NCBI GenBank assembly: GCA_963841995.1
Contig: CAWJEX010000007.1
Location: forward strand, 222,284-286,283
Direction of reading: 5' to 3'
DNA length: 64,000 nt
DNA from: DATDPM01 sp963841995
Lineage (GTDB): Bacteria; Pseudomonadota; Alphaproteobacteria; DATDPM01
In this document: positions 27,056 to 37,133 of the stretch, piece by piece
Position numbering within the stretch: the stretch's first letter is position 1
Layout of the letters: each line of letters opens with the position of its first letter
The notes under the pieces: model-generated
Seen by the model: the letters and a program-made list of their open reading frames with translations, nothing else
What the model was told of the DNA's origin: nothing
The model's database searches: none
Made by a program: the position numbers and the translations under genes

Positions 27056-27982
27056 TCATTTTTTCAGCTGGCTGGCGACCTCAGCCGCGAAATCCGTCTG
27101 CTTGCGCTCCAGCCCCTCGCCCAGGGCAAAGCGGACGAACCCCTTGACCGTCACAGCGGCGCCGAGGTCCTGCGCGGCCGCCTCGATCGCCTTGCCCACC
27201 TTGCTTTCGCCATCGATGACGTAGACCTGCTCCAGCAGCACCGAATCCTCGTAAAATTTGCGGAGCCGCCCTTCGACCATTTTCTCGATGATCTCCTCGG
27301 GCTTGCCGGAATCCCGCGCTTGCGCCGCCAATATATCGCGCTCCCGCGCCAGCAACGACGGGTCGACCTGGTCGCGGCTGACTGAAACCGGATTGGTCGC
27401 GGCCACATGCATGGCGATATTGCGGCCCAGGGATTCGAGTTTATCTTTCTTGCCCGCGCTCTCCAGCGCCACCAGTACGCCGATGCGGCCCAATCCGGGT
27501 GCGGCCGCGTTGTGCACGTAGGTCACGACCACGCCGTCATTGACCGACAGCGCGGTGGCGCGACGCAGCGATATGTTTTCGCCGATCGTCGCGATCAGGT
27601 GGGTGAGCTCTTCCTGCACGCTGCGCCCGGTTCCGGGGAATGGCGCATTCGCGATCTTCGCGAGGTCGCCGCCTTGCTCCAGAGCGACTTTCGCGACGGC
27701 CGATGCAAATTTCTGAAAGGCTTCGTTGCGGGCGACGAAATCGGTTTCCGAATTAACTTCGGCGATGGCGCCGCTTTTCCCGGATGACGCGACACCGATC
27801 AAACCTTCGGCCGCAACGCGGCCCGCCTTCTTGGCCGCAGCCGAAAGACCTTTCTTTCGAAGCCAGTCGATGGCCTGTTCGAGATCGCCGCTGGTTTCAC
27901 CGAGCGCTTTCTTGCAATCCATCATCCCGGCGCCGGTTTTCTCGCGCAGTTCTTTGACCAGCGATGAACTGACTTCAGCCAT
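27056..27982 (-). CDS. tsf: Elongation factor Ts
   Basis: The 308-residue nucleotide-exchange factor for EF-Tu has the N-terminal UBA-like domain (VKELREKTGAGMMDCKKAL) and the core with the NSETDFVARN motif near 80. Length is normal. It follows rpsB by 40 bp as in most bacteria. Confidence 0.97.
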   Translation of the reverse strand: MAEVSSSLVKELREKTGAGMMDCKKALGETSGDLEQAIDWLRKKGLSAAAKKAGRVAAEGLIGVASSGKSGAIAEVNSETDFVARNEAFQKFASAVAKVALEQGGDLAKIANAPFPGTGRSVQEELTHLIATIGENISLRRATALSVNDGVVVTYVHNAAAPGLGRIGVLVALESAGKKDKLESLGRNIAMHVAATNPVSVSRDQVDPSLLARERDILAAQARDSGKPEEIIEKMVEGRLRKFYEDSVLLEQVYVIDGESKVGKAIEAAAQDLGAAVTVKGFVRFALGEGLERKQTDFAAEVASQLKK

Positions 27983-28022
27983 TTGTGTCTATCCGATTGC
28001 TATCGAGTTCTAACGATGCCGG

Positions 28023-28922
28023 TTAGTCGTGCGCGGCTTCGTCATCCATGCCACGCGGCTTCGCCCCGCGCTTGCCGCGCCGTCCTTTAGGCGGTCCATC
28101 GCCGTCCCCGGCTCCTTTGCGGCGCGCATTCGGGGCGCCCTCGGGCGCCGCCGCCGCAACAGCGCTTTCCGCTTCGCCCAACGGTTCTTTGGGCGCTTCC
28201 GCGGAAGCCCCGATATCAGCCCCCGAAGAAATCATCTCCTGTTGCAAGCCGTCGAGAATCGCGTCGGAAACCAGTTGGCAATAGAGTTCGATCGCGCGCA
28301 TCGCGTCGTCATTGCCGGGAATCGCGAACGGAATTCCATCGGGATCGGAATTGCTGTCCAGCACGGCGATGACCGGAATGCCCAACTTAGCCGCCTCTTT
28401 GATGGCGATCTGCTCCTTGATCGTGTCGATCACGAATAGAATATCCGGTAGCCCGCCCATTTCCTTGATGCCGCCCAGGGCGCGCTCCAATTTATCGCGC
28501 TCGCGGGTGAGCTGGAGGAGCTCTTTCTTGGTGAGACCGATATTTTCGTTCGAAAGCTTCTCATCCATTTCGCGCAACCGGTGAATCGATTGTGAAATCG
28601 TTTGCCAGTTGGTCAGCATGCCGCCGAGCCAACGATGATTTACGAAATACTGCCCGCAACGCTTGGCGGCTTCCGCGACCGGGAGCGCCGCCTGCCGCTT
28701 GGTGCCGACGAAGAGCACGCGACCGCCGCCGGCCACCACATTGCGCGCCGCCTCCATCGCCCGGTAGAGCATAGGCACCGTTTGTTGCAGATCGATGATA
28801 TGAATCCCGTTGCGCACGCCGAAGATGTATTGCCCCATCTTCGGGTTCCAACGTCTCGTGTGATGTCCGAAATGAACGCCAGCTTCCAGCAGCTGACGCA
28901 TGGTAAAGGTCGGGAGCGCCAT
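28023..28922 (-). CDS. rpsB: 30S ribosomal protein S2
   Basis: The 299-residue S2 opens MALPTFTMRQLLEAGVHFGHHTRRWNPKM. The conserved core ends near 225. The remaining roughly 70 residues are an Ala/Glu segment followed by a Lys/Arg/Gly-rich tail; such extensions occur in alphaproteobacterial S2 proteins. It heads the rpsB-tsf-pyrH-frr operon from the promoter at 29040-29068. Confidence 0.97.
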   Translation of the reverse strand: MALPTFTMRQLLEAGVHFGHHTRRWNPKMGQYIFGVRNGIHIIDLQQTVPMLYRAMEAARNVVAGGGRVLFVGTKRQAALPVAEAAKRCGQYFVNHRWLGGMLTNWQTISQSIHRLREMDEKLSNENIGLTKKELLQLTRERDKLERALGGIKEMGGLPDILFVIDTIKEQIAIKEAAKLGIPVIAVLDSNSDPDGIPFAIPGNDDAMRAIELYCQLVSDAILDGLQQEMISSGADIGASAEAPKEPLGEAESAVAAAAPEGAPNARRKGAGDGDGPPKGRRGKRGAKPRGMDDEAAHD

Positions 28923-28961
28923 GAATTTGTCCTTTTCCGGTTAAGCCTCCGCGGGGCTGTG

Positions 28962-28977
28962 GCCGGGGCATCCCGGC
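28962..28977 (-). ncRNA. Stable hairpin in the rpsB leader
   Basis: Perfect 6-bp GC arms (gccggg / cccggc) with a 4-base loop lie 40 bp before the rpsB ATG, inside the transcribed leader of about 110 nt predicted from the promoter. It may take part in translational control of S2 synthesis, but the sequence alone does not show this. Confidence 0.3.
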
Positions 28978-29039
28978 ACCGGATCGAGAATCGGCTTTGT
29001 CTGTCCGAGTCCCGCGTGCCCGCGTGCGAATTGGTCCGC

Positions 29040-29068
29040 TTGATACCCCGGGAAACCGGTTTTTGCAA
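29040..29068 (-). promoter_or_regulatory. Sigma-70-type promoter for rpsB
   Basis: On the minus strand TTGCAA is followed, after 17 bp, by TATCAA. Both hexamers are close to consensus with ideal spacing. It lies between the end of dnaE and rpsB and would give a leader of about 110 nt. Confidence 0.6.
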
Positions 29069-29135
29069 GCGGTTTGCAGGATTTTGGAGGCGTGAATTTG
29101 GCGGATTTCCTGGGATTTTCAGGGCAGGCCGGCCT

Positions 29136-32100
29136 TTAAGCCTCGTAAACCGCCTCGATACCCCGAACTGCCCGAATAGCGGCAATCACGCCTGGGGTCA
29201 GGGCCACCCCGCCGCGAAGCAGGATTTCCGTCTCTTCGCCCTGCCCGCCGTTATTGCCCCCAGTCGGAACAACGATCCGGATCCTCGCCTTGCCCCGCCC
29301 CTGGGCATCGATCAGCGCCTTGAGGTCCTTTAGGGCGTTGCCGGGATCGGTCGCTAAGGCGATGCGAAGATCGGTCACCGTTTGCTTGGCGGCATCTTCG
29401 AGGGATTCGATGGCCTGAGCCGTCATGCGCACCGAATCGCCGTCGACTCGCGCGTCCGCGGTAATGAAAACCGGCTTCCCGGGTTCCAACAGATCGCGGG
29501 CCACAGCGAGCACTTCGGAAAACACCACGACCTCAAAAGCGCCGCTGGTGTCCGACAGCTGAACGAAAGCGAACCGATTGCCGCGGGCGGATGTTCGCTC
29601 CTGTTTGCCGACAACAATGCCGCCGAGTTTGACCCGGCCAACGCCGCCGGCAACCAACAGAGCCAAACCACCGCTCGGCGTAGCCCCCATATGGCGCAGG
29701 GCGCGTTCGTAGGAATCGAGCGGATGGGCCGAGAGATAAATCCGATCGCCTCGAATTCGCGGGCCAACCGGTCGTTTGCCGGCCAATCGGCGACATTCGG
29801 AAGCGGCACGGTCTGGCTTACCGCCGCATCGCCGCCGAACAAACTCCCCTGCCCGCTCCGATGCTGTTCCTGCGCCGACGCCGCCATCCGGATGAGCAAT
29901 TCCGCGGCTTGAAAGGCGCGGGCGCGACTGGGCTCCAGAAAATCGAAAGTACCGGCGGAAGCGAGACTTTCCAATTGGCGCTTATTCAACACCTTGGTGT
30001 CGAGGCGGCGCGCAAAGTCGACGAGATCCTTGAACGGCCCGTTCTTGTCGCGCTCCGCCACCAATTCCGCCATCGCTGCCTCACCGACATTGCGCACGGC
30101 CGCAAGCGCGTAGCGAATCGCCGAACCTTCGACCGTAAACCCCGCCCCAGAGCGGTTCACATCGGGCGGCAGCAACTGGAAACCGAGCCGGGCGATCTCC
30201 TGACGGAACAGATTGAGCTTGTCGGTATTGCCCATTTCATGGGTCATCGACGCCGCGAGGAATTCGAGCGGGAAGTTGGCTTTCACATAAGCGGTCTGGT
30301 ACGCGACCAACGCATAGGCCGCGGCATGGGATTTGTTGAAACCGTAACCGGCAAATTTCGCGACGTGATCGAAGATATGCGACGCCCGCGCTTCGGGAAC
30401 GCTGCGTGCGACCGCCCCGGCCATGAAATCCCGGCGCTGGGCATCCATTTCGGCGCGAATTTTTTTACCCATGGCGCGGCGAAGCAAATCGGCGCCACCC
30501 AGCGTGTAGCCGGAAAGCACCTGGGCGATTTGCATCACCTGCTCTTGGTAGATGATGACGCCGAAGGTCTCCTTCAGAATCTCGACTAGCGAAGAATCCA
30601 TGTAATCCGGTTCTTCTTCGCCGTGCTTGCAGGCGATGTATTTCGGAATATTGTCCATCGGACCAGGGCGATAAAGCGCCACCAGCGCGATGATGTCTTC
30701 GAAACGGTCGGGCTTCAGCTTATGCAACACGTCCCGCATGCCCGAACTTTCCAGCTGGAACACCCCCATCGTATCGCCGCGCGTCAGCATGTCGTACGTC
30801 GAGCGGTCGTCGAGCGGAATAGAACCGATGTCGAAGTCGGGAACGCGGCGCCGCACCAAGGTTTGGGCGAGCGCCAGAACGGTGAGCGTTTTCAGGCCGA
30901 GGAAATCGAACTTCACCAAACCCGCCTGCTCGACGAATTTCATGGAGAACTGCGTGACCGGCATGTCCGAGCGCGGATCGCGATAGAGCGGCACGATTTC
31001 ATCGAGGGGACGGTCGCCGATCACCACACCGGCGGCATGGGTCGAAGCGTGGCGGTAAAGACCTTCGAGCTTCTGAGCGATGTCCATGAGGCGGCCCACC
31101 GTCGGATCTTCGGCCCGCATTTTTTGCAGCAACGGCTCGCCTTCGATCGCTTCCCCCAGCGAGACCGGATTGGCCGGATTATACGGCACCAGCTTGCAGA
31201 TGCGGTCAACCTGGCCGTAGGGCATTTGCAGCACGCGGCCAACATCGCGCAGCGCCGCACGCGCCTGCAGCGTTCCGAAGGTGATGATCTGAGCCACCCG
31301 GTCGCGGCCGTATTTTTCCTGGACGTAGTGGATTACTTCGTCCCGGCGCTCCTGGCAGAAATCGATGTCGAAGTCGGGCATCGACACGCGTTCCGGATTG
31401 AGGAACCGCTCGAACAGCAAGCCGAAGCGCAAGGGATCGAGGTCCGTGACCGTCAGCGCCCAGGCGACGACCGATCCCGCGCCCGAGCCGCGGCCCGGCC
31501 CCACCGGAATCCCCTGCCCCTTCGCCCACTGGATGAAATCAGCAACGATTAGGAAATAGCCGGCGAAGCCCATTTTGATGATGACGTCGAGTTCGTAGTC
31601 GAGGCGCTGCCAATACGGTTTGGCGACATGCTCGCGCGTTTCGTCGTCGACGCCGGCCGTGAAAACTTGGGCTTCCAAACGCCGGGTCAGACCTTGCCTG
31701 GCATTCGCGCGCAGCTCTTCGCCTTCGTCCCGGCCCCCTTGCGTCGGATAGGACGGCAGGAGCGGCGCGTGGGGCTGGGGCATGAAGGCGCAGCGTCGCG
31801 CGATCACCAAGGTATTGCTTACGGCTTCCGGGAGGTCTGCGAACAGAGCGCGCATTTCCACCGCCGATTTGAAGCGGTGGTCCGGCGTGAAACGGCGGCG
31901 GTGGGGTTCCGATACATACGTCCCTTCGGCGATGCAGATCAGCGCGTCATGAGCCTCGAACATCGACTCGTCCGAAAAATAGACATCGTTGGTCGCCACC
32001 AGCGGCAGATTGTGCTTGTAGGCCAGGTCGATCAGCCGGCCCTCGATCTTTCCCTCGACTTCCAAACCGTGGCGCATGACCTCGACGTAAAGCCGGCCTG

Positions 32101-32602
32101 GAAAAATCTGCGCGAAGTGTTCGAGCGCCATTTCCGCGGCATCGAATTGCCCTTCGGCGAGCAGCCGGCCAACCGGGCTATCCGAGGCGCCGACGAAGGC
32201 GATCAATCCGTCGCTATGGGCGGCCAACACTGGGCCCGATACTTGCGGCGGATCGGTTCCGGCGGTTTCCAGGAAAGCCTTGCTTACGAGTTTGATAAGA
32301 TTGCGATATCCAGCCTCGTTCTGGACCAAGAGCAAGACCCGGTCGCGGTCGCGGGCTTGGCCGTTGGCCGAATTCCCTTTGCGGGCGAGACCCAATAAAC
32401 AACCCACAATCGGCTGCACGCCCGTCTTCGAGCACGCTTCGGCAAATTCCAGCACGCCGAAAAGATTGCCGGAATCGGTGACCGCCACCGCCGGCATCGA
32501 ATTGCCGCGGCACAGCTCCGCCAATTCCTTGACCGGTATGGCGCCTTCCGAAAGCGAATAGGCGGAATGAACGCGAAGATGGACGAAATCGGCGTGAGGC
32601 AC
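29136..32602 (-). CDS. dnaE: DNA polymerase III alpha subunit, interrupted by a -1 frameshift near residue 954
   Basis: This is the replicative polymerase. The PHP domain starts at FVHLRVHSAYSLSEG. The catalytic palm has VGPGRGSGAGS and MPDFDIDF, and a beta-clamp binding motif QGSLF lies near 917. The frame breaks at EAIGF; the family motif YLSAHPLDSYERAL and the OB/tau-binding C-terminus continue in another frame to 29136. Adding one T to the T3 run (AAA at 29738-29740 on +) restores EAIGFYLSAHP and an 1155-residue protein. A homopolymer undercall is the simplest explanation. The start is GTG at 32602. Confidence 0.92.
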
Positions 32603-32687
32603 TGGAAACCGGCTCCTGAAATTCGCTACGGCTCACAAATTGGGAGCGCCACAGGATTCCACAAGCGGCGAGGAAAGTCAGCTTCGG

Positions 32688-33365
32688 TCAGCCGGCAATC
32701 AAGCGACCATCCTGCAGACGCAGCGTCCGATCCATGCGGGCCGCCAGTTCGGAATTATGCGTCGCGATCAGCGCCGCAATTCCCGTGCTGCGCACGAGCC
32801 TGAGAATTTCGGCGAAAACGCTTTCGGCGGTATGAAGGTCGAGATTGCCGGTCGGCTCGTCGGCCAAAAGAATTACGGGCCGATTGGCGATTGCCCGGGC
32901 GATCGCCACCCGTTGCTGCTCGCCGCCCGAGAGCTGGGACGGCCGATGGGTCGCGCGCGCCGCAAGTCCCATCATGTCCAGCAATTCGGCGGCGCGGCCT
33001 GCCGCCTCCTTGCGTCCCACCCCGTTGATCATCTGCGGCAGGACCAGATTTTCCAGCGCCGAGAATTCGGGGAGCAGGTGATGAAACTGGTAGACGAAAC
33101 CCAGACGCCGGCGGCGCAAGCCGGTGCGCCGGTCGTCAGACAAATTGTTGCAAGGCGCACCTTCGATGATGACATCGCCGGATTCCGGTTTTTCGAGCAA
33201 GCCGGCGATGTGCAGCAAGGTGGATTTTCCCGAGCCGGACGGCCCCACCAGGGCGACGATTTCGCCCGATTTCACCGTAATCGACGCGCCGCGCAGCACT
33301 TCGAGCCGCCCCGAGGCTTCGGGATAGGCATGGCTCACATTGCGGAGTTCAAGCGCCCCAGCCAT
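32688..33365 (-). CDS. lolD: Lipoprotein-releasing system ATP-binding protein
   Basis: The 225-residue ABC ATPase has Walker A GPSGSGKST, the signature LSGGEQQRVAIARA and Walker B VILLADEPTGNLD, typical of the LolD/MacB class. It powers extraction of lipoproteins from the inner membrane for delivery to the outer membrane. I use the ATG at 33365, one codon after a GTG. The permease gene lies 24 bp upstream. Confidence 0.95.
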   Translation of the reverse strand: MAGALELRNVSHAYPEASGRLEVLRGASITVKSGEIVALVGPSGSGKSTLLHIAGLLEKPESGDVIIEGAPCNNLSDDRRTGLRRRRLGFVYQFHHLLPEFSALENLVLPQMINGVGRKEAAGRAAELLDMMGLAARATHRPSQLSGGEQQRVAIARAIANRPVILLADEPTGNLDLHTAESVFAEILRLVRSTGIAALIATHNSELAARMDRTLRLQDGRLIAG

Positions 33366-33389
33366 CACACCCTTTGGATTGGAGATGCG

Positions 33390-34631
33390 CTACTCATAAC
33401 GCAACGCCTCGACGGGATCGAGCCGCGCCGCCCGCCACGATGGGTAAAGAGTCGCGAGGAAGGAAAGCGCCAGCGCCATAATGACTACGGTGGTGACTTC
33501 GCCCATGTCCACTTTGGCCGGAAGCTGCGACAGGAAATAGATCTCGGGCGCGAAGAGCTGGGTTCCCGTCAATTTCTGAATCAGCTGGCGGATGATTTCG
33601 ATGTTGTCGGCAAAGGCGAGGCCCAAGCCAAAACCCGCCAGCGTGCCGACGCAGCCAATCGACGCGCCGCTCAACAGGAAAATCCGCATGATCATGCCCC
33701 TGGTCGCACCCATCGTGCGCAGGATGGCGATGTCCTGGCCCTTGTCCTTCACCAGCATGATCAAACTTGAAATGATGTTGAAGGCGGCGACGACGATGAT
33801 CAGCGTCAGGATCATGAACATAACGTTCCGCTCGACTTCGATCGCGTTGAAGAAACTGTTATTGGCCTGCTGCCAATCGAGAATCCGCAGCGGCTCTTTC
33901 AGGGCGTTCAGGATTTCGTCGCGCACGGCGCCGACATGATCGGGGTCGATCGCCATCACTTCAAGCGAGGTCACGGCGTTCGGGACCTTGAAATAGATTT
34001 GTGCGGCGGAAAGCGGCATGAAAACGAAGGTGTTGTCATATTCATACATGCCGATCTCGAACGTCGCGGCGATGGTATAGGCCTTCATGCGAGGCACGGT
34101 GCCGAAAGCGGTTTCCGTTCCCTGGGGCGATATCAATGTCACCTTGTCGCCGGGCATGACGCCGAGCCGTTCGGCCAGCCGGTTGCCGATAACAATCGAA
34201 TCACCCTTGAAATTGTCGAGCGTGCCGGCGCGGACATGATCCGCGAGAATGGCGCGTGCCCGGAAATCCTCCGGCTTGAGGCCGCGCACCACGGCGCCCG
34301 AGCTGCGGCCCGCGGCGGTCGCCATCACCTGGCCTTCAATCAGCGGGACAACCTGCACGACACCGGGAAGCCCGCGGACGACATCGGCGGCCGAATCGTA
34401 ATTCGTCATCGCACCTTGGGCCGCGTAGACCTCGAGATGGCCGTTCAGCCCGAGGATTCGCGTCATCAATTCTTCGCGAAAGCCGTTCATCACCGACATG
34501 ACGATGATCAGCGTCGCCACGCCAAGCGCGATGCCGAGAAAGGAGAAGCCGGCGATGACCGAGATAAATCCTTCTTTCCGCCGCGGCCGCAGATAGCGCA
34601 AGGCCACCATTCGTTCGAAGGCGGAAAACAT
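33390..34631 (-). CDS. lolC: Lipoprotein-releasing system permease
   Basis: The 413-residue LolC/LolE-type permease has four membrane segments (about 20-45, 275-300, 320-350 and 380-400) and a large periplasmic domain between the first two. It begins MFSAFERMVALRYLRPRRKEGF, the usual LolC/E start. Alphaproteobacteria often have a single such permease acting as a homodimer with LolD. It starts 1 bp after the proS stop. Confidence 0.95.
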   Translation of the reverse strand: MFSAFERMVALRYLRPRRKEGFISVIAGFSFLGIALGVATLIIVMSVMNGFREELMTRILGLNGHLEVYAAQGAMTNYDSAADVVRGLPGVVQVVPLIEGQVMATAAGRSSGAVVRGLKPEDFRARAILADHVRAGTLDNFKGDSIVIGNRLAERLGVMPGDKVTLISPQGTETAFGTVPRMKAYTIAATFEIGMYEYDNTFVFMPLSAAQIYFKVPNAVTSLEVMAIDPDHVGAVRDEILNALKEPLRILDWQQANNSFFNAIEVERNVMFMILTLIIVVAAFNIISSLIMLVKDKGQDIAILRTMGATRGMIMRIFLLSGASIGCVGTLAGFGLGLAFADNIEIIRQLIQKLTGTQLFAPEIYFLSQLPAKVDMGEVTTVVIMALALSFLATLYPSWRAARLDPVEALRYE

Positions 34632-34632
34632 T

Positions 34633-35961
34633 CTAGCCCGGCAGTAACGCCAAACCGGGGCCGGAAACGACTTCCGCCGGCAGTTTGGCAAAAAGCGATT
34701 CGAGGGAAAGTTCCTGGCGCACGCCGGAGTGACGGTCTTTGAGTTCGACCAACCCGGTTTTCAGGCCGCGCGGGCCGACGACGATCTGCCAGGGCAGGCC
34801 GATCAGATCCATATCGGCGAATTTGACTCCGGGGCTTTCCGCGCGATCGTCGTACAGAACCTCGATCCCGTGCTGAAGGAGCGTTGCGTAGATGCTCGCG
34901 CACGCTTCGTCACAGGCCGAATCGCCAACTTTCAAATTGATAAGCCCGACTTGGAAGGGTGCCACGCTCGCCGGCCACAGAATTCCCGCGTCGTCGTGAT
35001 GGGCCTCAATGATGGCCCCCACCAAGCGCGAAACCCCGATGCCGTAAGATCCCATTTCCACGGTAATCGATTCACCGCCGGGACCCGTGACGATGGCGCC
35101 CAGAGGCTTCGAATATTTGGTGCCGAAATAGAAAATATGGCCGACCTCGATGCCGCGGGCGCTTCGCAGCCGTTCCGGCGGCACCGGGCAGTTGTTCGGA
35201 TCGTGCTCGTCGTCGGCGGCAGCATAGACCGCCTGCAAACGGGTGAGATCGCTGGAGGCCGCGGTCAAATCGAGATCGTCGAAGGCCGCATCGTAATAGA
35301 CGGCGCTTTCGCCGGTTTCGGCCAAGATATGGAATTCATGGCTCATATCTCCGCCGATGGCGCCGGGATCGGCGCGAACGGGGATTGCCTTCAAGCCCAT
35401 GCGGGCGAAGGTCTTAAGGTAACAGGCATACATGTTGTCGTAAGACCGCTTGGCGCCGTCCTTGTCGAGATCGAAGGAGTAATTGTCCTTCATCAGGAAT
35501 TCGCGGCCCCGCATCACGCCGAAACGCGGGCGCACTTCGTCGCGGAATTTCCACTGGATCTGATAAAGGTTCTTCGGCAGATCCCGATAACTTTTGATGA
35601 CACTGCGGAAGATATCGGTGATGACTTCTTCGTGGGTTGGGCCGTAGAGCATCTCCCGCTCATGACGGTCGACGATGCGCAGCATCTCTTTGCCGTAATC
35701 GTCGTAGCGCCCGCTTTCTTTCCAAAGATCGGCCGGCTGGATCGTCGGCATGAGCAATTCCTGGGCGCCCGCCGCGTCCTGCTCTTCGCGCACGATCTGC
35801 TCGACCCGGCGCAACACGCGAAGCCCGATCGGCAGCCAGTTATAGATGCCCGCACTCGACTGCCGGATCATCCCGGCGCGCAACATCAGGCGGTGCGAAG
35901 CGATCTGCGCTTCGGCCGGAGTTTCTTTCGAGGTGGGAAGAAAATAAACGGAACGGCGCAT
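34633..35961 (-). CDS. proS: Prolyl-tRNA synthetase (short alphaproteobacterial form)
   Basis: The 442-residue class II synthetase lacks the long editing insertion, as is usual in alphaproteobacteria. It has AGIYNWLPIGLRVLRRVE, the class II motif 2 region YQIQWKFRDEVRPRFGVMRGREFLMKD, and MGSYGIGVSRLVGA. I start at the ATG giving MRRSVYFLPTSKETPAEA rather than 27 codons upstream. Confidence 0.95.
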   Translation of the reverse strand: MRRSVYFLPTSKETPAEAQIASHRLMLRAGMIRQSSAGIYNWLPIGLRVLRRVEQIVREEQDAAGAQELLMPTIQPADLWKESGRYDDYGKEMLRIVDRHEREMLYGPTHEEVITDIFRSVIKSYRDLPKNLYQIQWKFRDEVRPRFGVMRGREFLMKDNYSFDLDKDGAKRSYDNMYACYLKTFARMGLKAIPVRADPGAIGGDMSHEFHILAETGESAVYYDAAFDDLDLTAASSDLTRLQAVYAAADDEHDPNNCPVPPERLRSARGIEVGHIFYFGTKYSKPLGAIVTGPGGESITVEMGSYGIGVSRLVGAIIEAHHDDAGILWPASVAPFQVGLINLKVGDSACDEACASIYATLLQHGIEVLYDDRAESPGVKFADMDLIGLPWQIVVGPRGLKTGLVELKDRHSGVRQELSLESLFAKLPAEVVSGPGLALLPG

Positions 35962-36017
35962 GACACTCGCTACCGGAAACGGGCGCAGACTGTAGGCAAT
36001 GCCCCCAGGCTTGGCAA

Positions 36018-36035
36018 TGGCACGGAGCCGTGCCA
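36018..36035 (-). terminator. Possible hairpin terminator between the Ala-rich protein gene and proS
   Basis: Arms tggcacgg / ccgtgcca are perfect over 8 bp and lie in the 90-bp gap after the gene at 36052. There is no U-run, so intrinsic termination is doubtful; it may mark an mRNA 3' end or be a Rho-linked site. Confidence 0.3.
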
Positions 36036-36051
36036 AGAGCATTGGGCGCGC

Positions 36052-36852
36052 TTAGTTCGGCGGCGACAGGGCTTTGCGGCAGCCCTCGGCGATCGCCGCT
36101 TGGTCCGGATCCATCAGCGGCTTGCCGTTGAAATAAACCTGATCGTTGGTCACCGTGATGTGGCCGACCACCGGCTGGCCGAGATATTGGCCGATGCGTT
36201 CGGAATTTTGAAATTGGGTGTTGAGTTGATTGTTGGCGGAGCTCGCATCCTGAGCGGCGGTCCCGAGATCGTGAGCGGCCGAAGCGAGATCGGGGTCGCT
36301 TGGCGCCAGCGATGAAGCCGCCGCCGCCGCATTGGCGGCTTGGCTGGCAGCCGCCGATTTATCGCCGGCGGTGACCGCAGCATTGGCCGCCGTTGCCGCG
36401 GCCCGCGTCTGGGCAGCCGCAGCAGCGAGTGCCGCGTTGCCGGGATCGGCAGCGGCGGCGGTCTCGGCCGTGCTGGCCGCGATCGAAGCAAGACTGGCGG
36501 CGCTGGCCGCCTTGTTTGACGCGGTGACCGCGGCGCTAGCGGATTGGGCGTCGGCCTTCGGCCCGCCCTGGAAGTTCCGCAAATTGATTTGAACGTCGAA
36601 GCTGATGGTGTCCGGCGCTTTGATATCGCTGCCGCCGCCGAGATCGGCAGGAACGACGGGGCGGCCATAAGCGTCTTTGCCGGACTGATAGGCGACGTCG
36701 GGTGCCGGAATGTGCTGCACCAAATTGGCGCAGTCGGCCCGCGTCGTGGTGACGGTTTCCGCCTGCGCCCCGGATTCCGCGCACAGGCCAGCGCACAGGC
36801 CAGCGCACAGGAACGTAATCACAAAAAGCAGTGCCGAGTTTGTCGCTTTCAT
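36052..36852 (-). CDS. Secreted hypothetical protein with a long Ala-rich insert
   Basis: The 266-residue protein has a signal peptide (to about residue 31, with a short AGLC repeat). An N-terminal part follows (DCANLVQHIPAPDVAYQSGKDAYGRPV), then an Ala/Ser-rich helical stretch of about 105 residues (100-205) and a C-terminal part (GQYLGQPVVGHITVTNDQVYFNGKPL). The two outer parts resemble a conserved alphaproteobacterial hypothetical family in which they are nearly adjacent; this is a recollection, not a search. A periplasmic location is inferred. The start is the ATG before the signal peptide. Function unknown. It lies between proS and tag, outside any clear operon. Confidence 0.65.
   Translation of the reverse strand: MKATNSALLFVITFLCAGLCAGLCAESGAQAETVTTTRADCANLVQHIPAPDVAYQSGKDAYGRPVVPADLGGGSDIKAPDTISFDVQINLRNFQGGPKADAQSASAAVTASNKAASAASLASIAASTAETAAAADPGNAALAAAAAQTRAAATAANAAVTAGDKSAAASQAANAAAAASSLAPSDPDLASAAHDLGTAAQDASSANNQLNTQFQNSERIGQYLGQPVVGHITVTNDQVYFNGKPLMDPDQAAIAEGCRKALSPPN
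36781..36811 (-). repeat. 12-bp tandem repeat in a signal peptide
   Basis: About 2.6 copies of gcacaggccagc encode a repeated Ala-Gly-Leu-Cys in the hydrophobic core of the signal peptide of the gene at 36052-36852. Copy-number change would lengthen or shorten the signal peptide by four residues in frame. Confidence 0.7.
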
Positions 36853-36927
36853 GGGCTCGACGGGATCGAGACGGTGACTGGGAGAGGCCGCTAAAACTGC
36901 GACGTTTGGTCGCAACGGCGATTCCAA

Positions 36928-37133
36928 GTCAAGTCAAATTTCGCACATTTCCGCCCCTTTCGGCCGCAAAAAACAGATGACGGACCAAAACCGTTGGCCT
37001 AAAGTGCCGCCCGTTGAGCCAGACCGCTAAGCAAGAAAAGCGGCCCGAGTTTGGGGAGGAAATCGTTCCGCAACGCGATTGTGGATGAGCTAGAACTCAG
37101 CAATTGCAATTCAGAGAGCGAATAAAGCACTTG
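36928..37133 (+). ncRNA. Candidate small RNA upstream of an orphan terminator
   Basis: This + strand intergenic stretch has no credible ORF but ends at a strong + strand terminator (37134-37170). It can form local stems, for example ccgct/agcgg around 37025-37045 and aatcg/cgatt around 37062-37082. No confident promoter was found, so the 5' end is unknown. A small RNA is inferred only from the terminator and stems. Confidence 0.3.

Noticed and set aside
29738..29740. Programmed frameshifting in dnaE
   Set aside because: Some dnaX and rare dnaE genes use slippage, but there is no long A/T run, Shine-Dalgarno stimulator or stem beyond it here; a sequence error is simpler.
34729..36315. 528-codon open frame antisense to proS
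   Set aside because: It covers the catalytic core of proS in reverse and has no recognisable domain.
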